Shown here one piece after another: positions 8,098 to 19,300 of a stretch of 64,000 nt of DNA. Position 1 is the first letter of the stretch, and every line of letters starts with the position of its first letter. The stretch comes from Actinoallomurus liliacearum. GTDB taxonomy: Bacteria > Actinomycetota > Actinomycetes > Streptosporangiales > Streptosporangiaceae. The notes beneath the pieces were generated by a model. That model was not told the DNA's origin and did not search any database. It saw only the letters and a program-made list of their open reading frames with translations. The position numbers were made by a program, and so were the translations under genes. The stretch covers positions 283,388-347,387 of the forward strand of contig NZ_BAABHJ010000003.1 in assembly GCF_039542035.1 (NCBI RefSeq), in the 5' to 3' direction.

Positions 8098-11000
8098 ATG
8101 GCGGACCCCGCAGGAGACAAGGCTCCAGCCTCTTCGGCGAACGACCATTGGTTCGACGCCATAAAACTGCTCACCGGCTACAAGCCGTCCCTCCCGCGCG
8201 GCGAGATCTTCAAGAGCCTCTACGGCAACGACGACATCCCGCTGATGAAGGTGGAGATCGACACCTCGGGCGCCACGCCGACGAACGCGGAGGCCGAGGC
8301 CATCAACAACATGAACTGGCGCACGCGGAACTCCGGCTGGCGTATCGAGGACACCGACTTCGTCGTCCCCTTCTACGGCCCGACCGACGACTCGTCGGTC
8401 AGCACCCTGTCCACGGGTACAGAGGTGCACATGCGCAGGGCGCGCATCACGCTGCTCGGCACCGATTCCCAACACACCATGCCGCACGGCGGTGTGTCCC
8501 CCGGCGGGAAGTTCGGCAAGGGATCGCACCTCATGCCGGACGGTTTCGAAGGGTGGGATTCCGCGCCGCTCGCCCAGTACAGCTACGGCGGTGGCCTCGC
8601 GCTCGAGAAACTGATGTACTCGCCGTACTCCACGCAGGGTTTCGCCTTCAACAACGTGTCCGTCCTCGATGACGACGCCGTCGACCTCAAGACCTTCGAC
8701 CGGGCCGCGAAGGCTTTCAACCGGGCGGCGCTCTTCTTCTTCACCTCCAGGGCCACGATCCAGCAGTGGGAGGACGCGCTGGGATCGGAGGACGCGGCCT
8801 GGCGTGGACAGGCGGCCGGCGTCTTCTGGGACATCATTCACCAGCTCGGCATCAACTATCAGAACTACACGGATGCTCTCTCGGTCGGTGGTCTGGGCAT
8901 TTCCAAGGTGGCCGAGAATCTGCTGACCGCGAAGTCGGGTTTCCAGAAGGCGATCGATGACCTCTATTGGGTCTGGAGCGACTGGGCGCTCCGGTTGGGC
9001 AATCCACTTCGCTGGCTGTGCGACATCCTGTTCGACATCACCGACCAGATCTGGCTGAACAACATCACCAAGGTCCGGTGGCACGAGAGTTACGGCTACA
9101 ACTCCTACGACAGTTGGAACCAGGTCGATGAGGACGGGTGGAGCGGCGACGCGACGACGAAAATCGGTGCGAAGAATTACGGTCCCCTGAACTCCCTCAC
9201 CACGTGGAAGGCGATCGGTGAGGAGGCGATCGGCCGCTGGCAGAACTCGGTGAACGACTACTTGGGGAAGGCCGCCGAAGAGGCGCTGCGCGTCATTCAT
9301 AACGCCTGGGTCGACGTGCCCGACAGCATCCCCAAGCTCACGACCGTCGAGATCAACCTCGCCGCCGACCTCCAGGCCGACAAGGCGCAGGCCGCGCAGG
9401 ACAAGGCCGACAAGGCCGCCGCGGACGCCAAGAAGCACCAGGACGACTTGGAGAAGAAGCAAGATGATTGGCGCAAGCAGGATCTGGATCACCAGAAGCA
9501 GATCGAGGACGAGCAGCGCAAGCAGCACGATGAGGATCTGAAGCACCAGAAGGAGCTCGAGGACGAGCAGCGCAAGCAGCGCGAAGAGGATCTGAAGCAC
9601 CAGAAGGAGCTCGAGGACGAGCAGCGCAAGGAACGTGAGGAGGACAAGAAGCACCAGGAGGAGATCGAGAAGGAACAGCGCCTGCAGTACCAGCAGCAGC
9701 AGGACGAAGCCAGGAAGCAGTACCAGGACCAGCAGCAACAACAGAAGGAGCAGCAGGAGGAGCAGAGGAAGCAGTACGAGGAGCAGCAGAGACATCAGGA
9801 CGAGCAGGAGAAGCATCAGGAGGACCTGCAGAAGCAGCAACAGGACGAGGCCAGAAGGCAGAACGAGCAGCAGATGCAGCTGCAGCTCCAGATGCGGAAG
9901 GAGGACCAGAAGAAGCAGGAGGAGCAGGAGCGGAAACAGGAGGAGCTGCAGAAGCAGCAGCAGGACGAGGCCAGGAAGCAGTACCAGGAGCAGCAGCAAC
10001 AACAGAAGGAGCAGCAGGAGGAGCAGAAGAAGCAGTACGAGCAGCAGCGCCAGGATCAGAAGGAACAGGAGAAGAAGCAGGAGCGGCTGCAGAACCAGCA
10101 GCAGGAGGAGCAGAAGAAGCAGTACGAGCAACAGCGCGAGGACCAGCAGGCGCAGGAGCGGAAGCAGGAGGAGCTGCAGAGGCAGCAGCAGGACGAGGCG
10201 AGGAAGCAGTACGAGCAGCAGCGCCAGGATCAGCAGGCGCAGGAGCGGAAACAGGAGCAGCTGCAGAAGGAGCAGCAGGACGAGGCGAGGAAGCAGTACG
10301 AGCAGCAGCGCCAGGATCAGCAGCAGCAGCAGAAGGACATCGCCAAGCAGTACCTGCAGCCGGGGTCTCATCAGGTCGTGCAGCAGCCGGACACGTACCA
10401 GCTCCAGCCCAGCCAGCTGAACAGCCACGTGGTGCAGAATCCCGACGGCAGCCTCACCACCGTCTATGACCACAACCCGGCCGGCTTCGACTCACAGACC
10501 GGACATCTCCAGCCCGGCCAGGTCCAGAGCCACTCGTCCCTGAACCCCGACGGCAGCATCACCACCGACTACAGCGACGGCAGCTCGACGACCATCAACC
10601 CGCACACGGGCCTGGAGACGACGATCCACCCGGACGGGTCGACCACCACCGACCACCTGACCCACGGCCACACGCTGACCAACCCGGACGGCAGCCGGAC
10701 GACGGTCAACCCCGACGGGACCGTGACGACCCGCTACCCGGACGGCAGCTACACCACGATCAACCCGCAGGCGGGCAGCGCGGTCACCCACGAGCCGAAC
10801 GGCCAGACCATCACGACCCCGCTCGGCCGCGACGGCGTGTCGCTTCCGGACACGGCGTACCTGAGCACCGGCAACGGGACGGCGGGCTACTACGAGTCGG
10901 CCCTGCACGACCTGCCGAGTTCCGGGAATCCGCTGGGAGCCCCCTCGGCGTCGCTCGGCGGCCAGACCGCGACCCCCACCACGTTCCCCGTCGGCCAGTC

Positions 11001-11412
11001 CGGCGGAGTGCTGCCGCCCGCCACGCGCCTCGACGGGACCACCACCGGCGGTGCGCCCGCCGGGCAGACGGGCGGGTACCCGCCGCCGATGGGCGGCATG
11101 GGTGGCATGGGCGGCATGGGCGGCGGTGACAAGAACGGCACCAGCGAACGGGTGCGCCAGGTCTACGAGGACGAGGACATCCTCCCCGCGGACGGCGGGT
11201 CCCTCGGCCGGCGCGCGCGCCGGAACCGGGGCTACGAGGAGGCGGTGCCCGGGGCGAGCCGCACTCCCACGAGTTCCGCGTACAACCCGTACTCGGGCGG
11301 CGAGGACCACCGCCAGACGGAGAGCGGCGACCGCGAGCGCGATGCGTGGGCGCCGGAGGAAGAGGACGTCTGGGGCACGGACGAAGGCGGCGCGCCGGCC
11401 GTCATCGGCTGA
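8098..11412 (+). CDS. Large AAWxG-motif T7SS accessory protein with long coiled coil and NPDGS repeats
   Basis: A 1104-residue protein in four parts. Residues 1-420 form a folded domain containing EDAAWRGQAAGVFWDII (Trp at about 235), the AAW(K/R)G motif known from T7SS-linked actinomycete proteins and reminiscent of WXG100 turns. Residues about 425-748 are an almost uninterrupted Gln/Glu/Lys/Arg coiled coil built from 18- and 29-residue repeats; as one helix it would span nearly 50 nm at 0.15 nm per residue. Residues about 762-900 carry NPDGS-x-TT repeats (NPDGSITTDYSDGSSTTINP), and the rest is Gly/Pro/Met-rich (GGMGGMGGMGG) with an acidic tail. There is no signal peptide, so export would be through the T7SS. 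GGAGAG precedes the ATG. It is not a known toxin; a structural, tethering or surface role is inferred. Confidence 0.8.
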   Translation: MADPAGDKAPASSANDHWFDAIKLLTGYKPSLPRGEIFKSLYGNDDIPLMKVEIDTSGATPTNAEAEAINNMNWRTRNSGWRIEDTDFVVPFYGPTDDSSVSTLSTGTEVHMRRARITLLGTDSQHTMPHGGVSPGGKFGKGSHLMPDGFEGWDSAPLAQYSYGGGLALEKLMYSPYSTQGFAFNNVSVLDDDAVDLKTFDRAAKAFNRAALFFFTSRATIQQWEDALGSEDAAWRGQAAGVFWDIIHQLGINYQNYTDALSVGGLGISKVAENLLTAKSGFQKAIDDLYWVWSDWALRLGNPLRWLCDILFDITDQIWLNNITKVRWHESYGYNSYDSWNQVDEDGWSGDATTKIGAKNYGPLNSLTTWKAIGEEAIGRWQNSVNDYLGKAAEEALRVIHNAWVDVPDSIPKLTTVEINLAADLQADKAQAAQDKADKAAADAKKHQDDLEKKQDDWRKQDLDHQKQIEDEQRKQHDEDLKHQKELEDEQRKQREEDLKHQKELEDEQRKEREEDKKHQEEIEKEQRLQYQQQQDEARKQYQDQQQQQKEQQEEQRKQYEEQQRHQDEQEKHQEDLQKQQQDEARRQNEQQMQLQLQMRKEDQKKQEEQERKQEELQKQQQDEARKQYQEQQQQQKEQQEEQKKQYEQQRQDQKEQEKKQERLQNQQQEEQKKQYEQQREDQQAQERKQEELQRQQQDEARKQYEQQRQDQQAQERKQEQLQKEQQDEARKQYEQQRQDQQQQQKDIAKQYLQPGSHQVVQQPDTYQLQPSQLNSHVVQNPDGSLTTVYDHNPAGFDSQTGHLQPGQVQSHSSLNPDGSITTDYSDGSSTTINPHTGLETTIHPDGSTTTDHLTHGHTLTNPDGSRTTVNPDGTVTTRYPDGSYTTINPQAGSAVTHEPNGQTITTPLGRDGVSLPDTAYLSTGNGTAGYYESALHDLPSSGNPLGAPSASLGGQTATPTTFPVGQSGGVLPPATRLDGTTTGGAPAGQTGGYPPPMGGMGGMGGMGGGDKNGTSERVRQVYEDEDILPADGGSLGRRARRNRGYEEAVPGASRTPTSSAYNPYSGGEDHRQTESGDRERDAWAPEEEDVWGTDEGGAPAVIG
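9481..9696 (+). repeat. 54-bp tandem repeat (4 copies) in the coiled coil
   Basis: Four 18-codon units begin at 9481, 9535, 9589 and 9643, with consensus DLKHQKELEDEQRKQREE; the fourth is more diverged. They encode a regular charged helix. The near-identical units could expand or contract by slippage or recombination. Confidence 0.85.
10054..10314 (+). repeat. 87-bp tandem repeat (3 copies) in the coiled coil
   Basis: Three 29-codon units at 10054-10140, 10141-10227 and 10228-10314 share the pattern DQQAQERKQEELQ followed by DEARKQYEQQRQ. The last two are nearly identical in DNA, which points to recent duplication. A related but less regular QQDEARKQYQEQ pattern fills 9697-10053. Confidence 0.85.
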
Positions 11413-11474
11413 GAACGGCGGAGCCGGCCGGACAGTACCCAGTGGGGACCCGGAACAGGGGAGGAGAACAGGCG

Positions 11475-11960
11475 ATGGAGACCGAAGAGTCGATGGAGAA
11501 GCTGCTCGCGGAGGCGAGGGAGCGGCTCGAGGCGACCAGGGCCGCGGTGGCCCGGGCACGGGCCGACCTCAGCAGCTCGTCATCGACCGCGCGGTCCAAG
11601 GACCGCTCGGTGGAGGTGACCGTCGGCCCGCAGGGCGAGCTGCAGCGGGTCAAGTTCCTGGACGAGCAGTTCCGGACGATGGAGGCGTCGAAGCTGGCCG
11701 CCTCGATCGTCGAGGCCGCGAACAAGGGCCGGGCGACCATGGCGCGGCGGGTGATCGACACCTTCTCCGCGCTGACCCCTCCCCAGGACGACGCCGACGG
11801 CCTTCCCGGATTCAAGATCGACTTTGAGGAGATCTTCAAGTCGGCCCTGGCCGGCGGACGGCGCGGACGGGGCACCGGCACGCCCGGGCGCACCTCGCGC
11901 GGTGCCCGGCCGGCCGCGAACCTGCACGACGAGATAGTGGAGGACGGCAACGGTGAGTGA
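11475..11960 (+). CDS. YbaB/EbfC-family protein
   Basis: A 161-residue protein with an N-terminal helix (EKLLAEARERLEATRAAVAR), a two-strand element (RSVEVTVGPQGELQRVKFLD) and a second helix (LAASIVEAANKGRATMARRV), the fold order of YbaB/EbfC proteins. The classical family binds DNA as a dimer; in actinomycetes relatives are often encoded among T7SS substrates, where their job is unclear. The C-terminus adds a basic Gly/Arg-rich tail (GGRRGRGTGTPGRTSRGARP). I chose the ATG at 11475 because GGGGAGGAG ends 9 bases upstream; in-frame upstream codons have no such site. It overlaps the next gene by 8 bases, so the two are translationally coupled. Confidence 0.8.
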   Translation: METEESMEKLLAEARERLEATRAAVARARADLSSSSSTARSKDRSVEVTVGPQGELQRVKFLDEQFRTMEASKLAASIVEAANKGRATMARRVIDTFSALTPPQDDADGLPGFKIDFEEIFKSALAGGRRGRGTGTPGRTSRGARPAANLHDEIVEDGNGE

Positions 11961-12312
11961 GACGAGCAAGTACACGGCGGACCCGGCGAAGGCCGAAGCG
12001 GCCGTCGAGGCCATGGAGAACCTCGGGACCCACGTCTTCAACCTGGCCACGCGGTTCCGCAACGGCACCAACCTCGAGGTCCTCGGCGACGACGCGCACT
12101 TCGGCGCCCCGGCGAAACGGGCGGCGATCGAACTGGTCGACGACCTCGCCACGGGCGTCGAGGCGGCGAGCCGGCTGCTGCTGGCCGTCCCGATGGCGCT
12201 GCGGGCGAACCAGACGAGTGTCCTGAACCAGCAGCGGAGGGTGCTCACGGCCGTCCACGACGCCGGGGCCCGGGGCGGCTGGAAGACGCCGGGATCCGGC
12301 GGCAGGAAGTAG
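11953..12312 (+). CDS. Small helical ESX-type protein, possible partner of the giant substrate
   Basis: A 119-residue protein predicted mainly helical, with two long amphipathic helices (AKAEAAVEAMENLGTHVFNL and AIELVDDLATGVEAASRLLL) and a basic Gly-rich tail. The size and two-helix plan resemble Esx/WXG100 or PE-like partners, but there is no W-x-G. The GTG start at 11953 lies inside the 3' end of the YbaB-type gene (8-base overlap) with GGAGG at 11939-11943. The giant gene starts 9 bases after its stop. This tight placement suggests it is coexpressed with the giant protein, perhaps as a helical partner for its N-terminal WXG100-like domain. I do not recognise the family. Confidence 0.7.
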   Translation: MSETSKYTADPAKAEAAVEAMENLGTHVFNLATRFRNGTNLEVLGDDAHFGAPAKRAAIELVDDLATGVEAASRLLLAVPMALRANQTSVLNQQRRVLTAVHDAGARGGWKTPGSGGRK

Positions 12313-12321
12313 CAGACGCCC

Positions 12322-13320
12322 GTGTCCGATGAGCCCTGGGGCGGTTTCGTCTTCAACGAGGACGAACGGCGGCTGTTCCTGTTCCTGATGGGGATGGAAC
12401 CGCCGCAGGCCGTTCCCGGGCAGGTCTTCGGTCTCGCGCACGCGCCGAACGACCTGGCGGCCGAGCTGGACGCCCTGGCGCAGCTCATCGAGGAGACCCT
12501 CGACAAGGTCGACGGCGCGTTGCCGGACGAGGTCATCGCCCAGTACAAGGCGATGCTCCGGGAGCTCACGGGCACGAACGGCTACGGCAGCCACATCGAC
12601 GAGATCAGGAACGGCGCCCTGGCCGCGGCGACGCAGTTCGGCAACTGGGCGCGCAGCCTGGGCCAGGCGCAGATCCAGATCATCTCGACGCTGATCGCGA
12701 TGCAGATCCAGCTCGCGATCATGGCGGCGATGGCGTTCTTCACGGGCGGGGCCTCCCTGGGGGAGGAGGCGATCGCCTACAACTCCGCGCGCCTGACCCT
12801 GACGATGATCCTGCAGCGGCTGACGTCGCTGATCGAGTTCATCATGCCGACCGCGATCCAGGCGGCGATCGGCGCGCTGATCATGATGGCGGCGAGCCTG
12901 GTCTCCACCGCGCTCGGCTACGGCGACCCGAACAAGCCGATCAACTGGACCTGGGTGGCCGAGGGCGCGGTCGGCGGCGCCCTCGCCGACCTGGGGATCC
13001 GCGGCATGGGCGCCGGGCTCAGCGGCCTGGGCAAGTGGTTCGACGGGCTGGCCACCGGCAATTTCAAGAAGTTCCTGGACAACAACATCGTCACCGAGCT
13101 GAAGAACATCGGCGGCGACTTCATCAAGATGGGGGTGGGCTCGGGCATCGCCGGGACGATGGCGCCCGGCCTCGTGGAGGGCTACTGGCAGTTCGATCCG
13201 ATGATGATCGTCGGCGGCGGCATCGGCGGCGCCCTGTTCGGCTCGATCACCCGGGGCGTCCACCTGGGCCCCGGCGGGTACCAGACGAAGAAGATCGGCG
13301 GGCCCGGCGGCATCTCCGAC
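12322..13320 (+). other. N-terminal WXG100-like/CpnT-type export domain of the giant protein
   Basis: Residues 1-333. FVFNEDERRLFLFLMGMEPP is followed by long amphipathic helices (LAAELDALAQLIEETLDKVD; IDEIRNGALAAATQFGNWAR) and three hydrophobic stretches at about residues 115-141, 170-195 and 285-312. This is the plan of the N-terminal domain of CpnT-like and other actinobacterial polymorphic toxins, which targets them to T7SS. I infer the same job here. A clear W-x-G is not present in the expected turn, though FGNWARSLG is near it. Confidence 0.75.
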
Positions 13321-16300
13321 CTGCTCGCGCACGACCGCCTCGGGGACCCTCCCCCCGAACGCGGACCCGGCGATGAATCCGGCCCCGGCGGACCGGGCGG
13401 CGGACGCCCGACGCCCGTGCCCGAGTCCACCCTGGAGGTGCCGCCGCCGCAGAGCACGCGTCCCTCGCCGCCGTCGCGTCCGATGACCGTCGAGCCTCCC
13501 GAGCGGATCGGGACGGTCGGGGAGAACGACCCGATCCTGCGGACCGGTCTGGAAGACCCGCTGACCGTGAACGGTTCCCACGGCCCGGAGACCTTCAACG
13601 AGGTCCCGCCGCCCACGCCGACCTCCCCGGTCCGTTCCACACCGGTCACCCCGTCGCCGGAGAACCTGTCCCGCTCGAACCCGGTGTCCCCGGTGGAGGG
13701 CCGCACACCGGACCTGAGTCCCGTGTCGCCCGTGGAGAGCCTCGCGCCCCGGACGAACCTGACGCCGCCCGCCGCACCGCCCGCCTCGCGGAACCTCACG
13801 ACGCCGAACGGCGAGGTCCCGGTGGCCCCGCACGAGGAGATCTCCGACCCGGCCCTCGCGGGCGGGCGCGCCGTACCGGGCACCACCGGTGCGGTCCCGT
13901 CCCGGTCCACGAACACCGAGACCCCGGTACAGCCGCCCTCGGCGGCGCCGCGCGGATCGCAGCACCCGCCGACCGTCGAGGAGACCGTGACGCCGCCGTC
14001 CCGGCCGCAGACGACATCGACGACACCACCCGGGACGCCACCGCGGTCGGAAGCGAACACCGACGCCACCGAGCCGCCCGTCACCTCCCCGTCCACCTCG
14101 GTACGGAACGCGGCCCCCGGCGGCCGCCCGGCACCCGAGACCGTACGGCCGAACGAGACGACGACGCGTACGAACGGCTCCTCCACGCCCGCGGAACCGC
14201 CCGCCGAGTCGCCCGCCGTTCCGGTCCGGACGGAGTCCGGCCGGCCGCCCGCCCCCGGCGGCCGGGAGTCCGGACCGCAGCTCGGCAGAGGGCCGGGCGC
14301 GGCCACGGGCACCGGCCCCCGGTCCGACGCGGAGACGCCTCCGGAGCCCGTACGGACCGAGACCGGCTCCACCACGAATCCGGTGCGTCCCGACGAGCGT
14401 CCGCAGGACCCGCCACCTCCCGGCGAGGAGGAGACGCCCACGACGCACCGGGAGGCGAACACTTCCACTGACGAGCGGCCCGCGACGCCCGTACGAACCG
14501 AGTCCACCACGGAGCCGGCGGGTCACGACGAGTCTCCGCAGGACCCGCCCGCGCCGCACGAGCATGACGGGCTCCAGACGGACGACGTCACGCCCGGCGG
14601 CCACCGGCCGGACGACGTGCTGGTGGACCCCATGGCCCTCGACCACGGGGACGTCACGCCGAACTTCCGGTTCGACGCCGCCGACCCGGTGGCGCAGGGC
14701 CGGCTCAACCTGGACCAGGCGGCGCTGACGGAGCGGCACGAAGGGCTGCTCGGCGACGAGGACCGCCGGTTCTGGCAGCAGCGGGAGGCCGACCGGCAGG
14801 TCGACGCGGCGATCGCCGCGTACCACGAAGGACCGAACACCTTCGGCGTGCCCGACCGGGGGGCGAACTCCGACCCGAGGATCCGCCTCCGCGAGGCGGG
14901 CATGCCCGACCGTCTCACCCGGCCGATCACCGAGGCCTACCGCGCCGCTCTGGCCGAGGACGACAGGGCGCGGGCGAACCCACCCCGGATCATGCTCGGC
15001 GGAGGACAGGAGCTGGTCGACCGGCCCCCGACGCTGCACCAGCGGCTCACCGCCAAGCTGGAGACGGTGCTCGAGGACAACGAGTACTCCGCGTCGCCGT
15101 CCGAGGTGGCCGAGCTGCTGCTGCGGCGGGACCAGGCGGCCGAGCCGGAGGGCTGGGCGCGGAAGGCGGGTGTGCCGGACGATCTCGTCTCCACGGTCGC
15201 CGAGACGTACCGCACGGCCCGTGCCGAGCAGAACCACGCCGCGCCGGACGAGGCGGTGCCCTTCGAGCAGCGCCTGACCGACGCGCTGGAGTCCCGGCTG
15301 TACGGCCTGGACCACGACCTGGCCCTCTCCACGGTGGCCGACCGGATGATCCGCGAACAGGCGAGGCTCGACGCCGACCGGACACGGCCGTGGACCTTCG
15401 AGGTACGGGACCGGTTCGACGCGCGGTGGAAGCCGGAGTTCGACCGCTACCTGCGCGGCGAGCTGACGCGGCCGCAGTTCGAGCGGTCGTTCCAGGAACT
15501 GGTCGACGGGCTGCACGATGAGCTCGAGCTGGAGGCGGCGGCGCGCTCGGCGCGGGCGAGCGCCAAGGAGGCCTTCGACGCGGTCGTGAACCGGGATCGG
15601 TTCTCACCGGCCGAAGAGGCGCGCGCGCTGACGCGGTTCGTCGAGGCGAACGACGCCGAGGTACACCGCATCGCCGAGAAGGTGGGCCTGCGTGGCGGGG
15701 CACACCGCGAGAACGCCCTGTACGACTTCGCGGACGAGGCCAGCCCCCGCATCGCGGAGCTGACGCGGGGACTGCGGACGCGGCTGGAGCTCGAACACGA
15801 GGCGGATCTCCACTTCCGGCGCCTGGCGGAGGAATCGGGCCTGGACGCGGCCTCCGACCGCGGCCGGAGCCTGCGGGCGGACTACGGCGCGCACTTCGAG
15901 GCCTACACGCGGACCCTGCCCGACGGCCGGGAGACGCGCACGCTCACCCCCGAGGAGTTCGAGCGGCACGCGGCGGAGCTGGGACCCGCGCTGCGGGAAC
16001 TGGACGCCCTCTTCACCGCCCGGATGCGCGCCGAGATGGCCGAGGACGTCCTGCTGGTCGACGCCGAGGACGCGCTCGGCGACCACGACCTTCCCTGGCG
16101 GGAGATGTCGGACCGCCCGCGCGCCGAGCGCGAGGCCGTGGACTACGACGCGGTCCTGGCCGAGTTCCGGACCGACCTGCGCGCCGAGAGCACCCGGCTC
16201 CTCGGCGGCCGTTCGCCCGCGGAGCTGACCGCCCGCGACTGGGAGGAGCACACCCGGGAGCTGACCGCGGCGTACGAGCGGCTGGTCGCCGAGCTGCCCG

Positions 16301-19300
16301 GGCGGCTCGACGAGCACGCGGGCCGGGCGGCGATGCTGCGCCGGGTGGACCGGGCGCTGGAGGGCACCGGCAGGCCCGACCCGCACGTCGAGCGGGTCGG
16401 CGCGGACTTCCGCGCGGCGATGACCGACGCGTACAAGTCGGTGGTCGGCCGCCCTGGGGAGGGCGTCTGGTCGTACGACGAGCTGATCAGCCGGGAGGAG
16501 ACGTTCTACCGCGACCACTTCCTGCCCTACCTGCATTCGGTCAACGAGCGCCTGCGGTTCGAGGCGCGTCTCGAGGACGTGCTCGGCGAGGGGGGCGACC
16601 GGTTCAACGAGCTGACCTCCGAGGTGAACGAGCTCACCGGCCGGGCGCAGCGGCGCTACGCGATGAGCGAGGAGAGGTTCGAGGAGCTCGCGAACGACTT
16701 CCGGGCCGACTGGGCGAGGCTCTACCACGAGCACTTCGGCCCGAGCGACCGGAACCTGGCGAACTGGCTGGAGCTGGAACGGTCGCAGAACGACGTCTTC
16801 GGCACCACGCTCCGGGAGAGCTGGGAGGCGTTCCAGGCCGAGGTCGACGCGCCACGGCTGGCCCGGCTGCGCGAGCAGGCCGCGGCGGAGAACGCCCGGA
16901 CCCGGGAGCGGCTGGCGGCCATCTTCGCCGGCATGGCCCGCCGGGCCCACGCGCTGGAGAACCTGGAGCGCGTCTTCCAGGAGGGACGTCCGGACCTGCG
17001 GTCGCCGAACGCGCTCGCGGACTACCGGGCCGGCCAGGAGGCGCTTCGGACCCGCCTCCGCATCGAGATGGGCGCGGCCGCGAGCGAGGAAGATCGCACC
17101 ACGGTGCTGACCGAGGCGAGCGAGGGCCTCGCGGCCCTCCGTGAGCAGGTCCAGGCCAAGGAGGCGGCCTACCGGGACTGGAGCGAGAACCCGGAGTGGA
17201 CGCTGGACCTCCGGCGGCTGGAGCTGACCCGTACCCCGCTCGCGGAGTACGAACGGCGCGCCGGGCTCGCGCCGGAACCGGAGCCCGTGCCCGCCGTCGT
17301 GGAATCCCCGGTGAACCGGCGGCCGTACGTCGAGGACGTACCGGACGAGGCGAACGCGCCCGCCGAGCACCTGGAGCAGGCCCAGATCCTGCTCGAGGAG
17401 ACGCCGCTCGAGGTTCGGGAGACGCCGCCGGAGGTCCGGGAGGCGCCGCCTGCGCTGCGTCCGGAGACGCTCGCGGCGATCGATGCCCGGGCCGCCGAAA
17501 GACTGGCCCGCCTGCGCACCGAACTCGAGCAGCGCGACGAGGCGCACCTGGCGTTCGACGCGGTGCTCGCCGAACAGCCGGACCGCGGCTTCATGTTCGG
17601 GGTGCTCGAGCAGGTCGCGAGCGCGCGCGAGTGGTTCGTCCAGCAGTGGACCACCACGGAGGCGGGCAGCCGCGGCGGGCTGGAGGCCGAGCTCACCCGG
17701 CGGCTGGACGAGGCGCGGGCGGTCGCCGACGCACGCGACGCGTTCGCGCGGGAGGTCGTCTTCTGGCCGATCGTGCGCAACGTGGACCCGGCCTTCCACC
17801 ACAGCCCCCAGGCCACCGCGCTGCGGGACGAGTTCGTCCAGGCGCTGACCGACGGCCCCGCCCCGACGGGGGACGTACGGACCCGGTTGGTGCAGGACTT
17901 CCGGGGGAGGTACGACAGCGCGGTGCGCGCGTGGCGGCGGCAGCTCTTCGCCGACCGGGCGGCCGAGACCGCGCCGCCGACCCAGGACCCGCAGCACGCC
18001 GCGGACCTGGACGGTGCCGAGGGCCGGCAAGCCGACGCGGCACCGGAGCCCCCGGTCCGGACGGTGACGACCGACCGTTCGCCCGATCCGGAGTGGACGC
18101 CGGAGACGGCGTCCTGGTACCGCCAGGAGCAGGCCGCGCTCGCCAAGCGGATCACCGACTTCGTGGACGGCCGGACGCTCGACCCGTCGACGCAGGCCCG
18201 GCTGGCGTCCGACCACGAGCGGCAGCTCGACGCGCTGCATGAGATCGCCGAGCGCCGCGACGTCGCGCGGCGGGAGTTCACCCGCTTCCTGGCCGAGCAG
18301 AGCGACGGCCAGGTGACGCTGCGGTCCGGGACCACGGCGAGCTGGGTCCGCAGCCACCTCGAGGACCTGCGCCGCCAGGTCGACGACCTGCGCACCCCCT
18401 ACATCGACGAGCACCTGGCCGCCGTGGCCGCGCAGGAGGCGGAGGAGCGCGGGTGGACGCCCGTCGCCGAACCGTCCTACGCGAAGCCCGGCGACTGGCG
18501 CACCCACGGGTGGCACGCCGCGGAGGCGCGCCTGTACGAGACCCTCGAGGCCACGTTCGCCCGGCACGACGCCGAGGCCGTCGTGGAGACCGCCACCACC
18601 GCCGACCGGGCGGCGTTCGACGAGGTCTTCGAGTCGTGGGCCCCGGAGGGCGCCCGCGAGACGGCCGGCGGGTACCTCGACGCGGTCCGCGACCGGGCGT
18701 GGAAGGAGTTCGACCGCCGGATCCTCACCGGCGAGCAGGAGCGGCAGGAGATCCTCGACGGCCTGCCGGATGAGCTGGACCGGCAGGCCGCCCGGCAGGT
18801 CGCCCTTCAGGCCGGCCGGGACGCGTACGAGCGCGCCTTCCAGAGCTGGTACCAGGACCGGGGCCGGCGCCTGGGCGACGCCGACGAGGCCCTGCCCGTC
18901 GTGCTGACGGAGACCGTGGCGGAATCCGTACGCGCGGGACAGCGCCCGAACTTCGAGCGCGAGTGGGAGACCGTCGTCGACGAGTTCCTCGCCGGCGTCT
19001 CCGATTTCCGCGCCGCCCTGCCGCGGATCCTGCCGGACATCCAGCACGCGGCCGATCACCGCCTGCGGGACCTGACCGGCGACGACCTGTGGCAGGCCTT
19101 CGACCGGCGCGCCGGCCACGCGTCGGAGCAGGAGCGTTTCACCGAGCTCGTCTCCTCCACCGCCAAGTCCTTCCGGGGGAACCTGCCCGAGCCCGACCGG
19201 GATCTGCTCGCCGCGCTCGCCGCCGACAACGCCGTGCCGTCGGAGCCCGGGCGCGCACAGGTCCTGTCCGATGGGTGGCGCGAGCTCGACGCCGCGTACG

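Noticed and set aside
7951..10473. Minus-strand frame full of Leu runs opposite the coiled-coil gene
   Set aside because: The poly-Leu stretches are the reverse complement of CAG/GAG-rich coiled-coil codons, not a membrane protein.
11090..11130. GGMGGMGGMGG stretch as a collagen- or silk-like domain
   Set aside because: Only about 12 residues long; it is a short low-complexity run in the tail of the coiled-coil protein.
12600..13260. Hydrophobic helices near the N-terminus of the giant protein as a transporter
   Set aside because: They fit the helical WXG100-like/CpnT-type N-terminal domain; there is no transporter signature and no loop pattern of a carrier.
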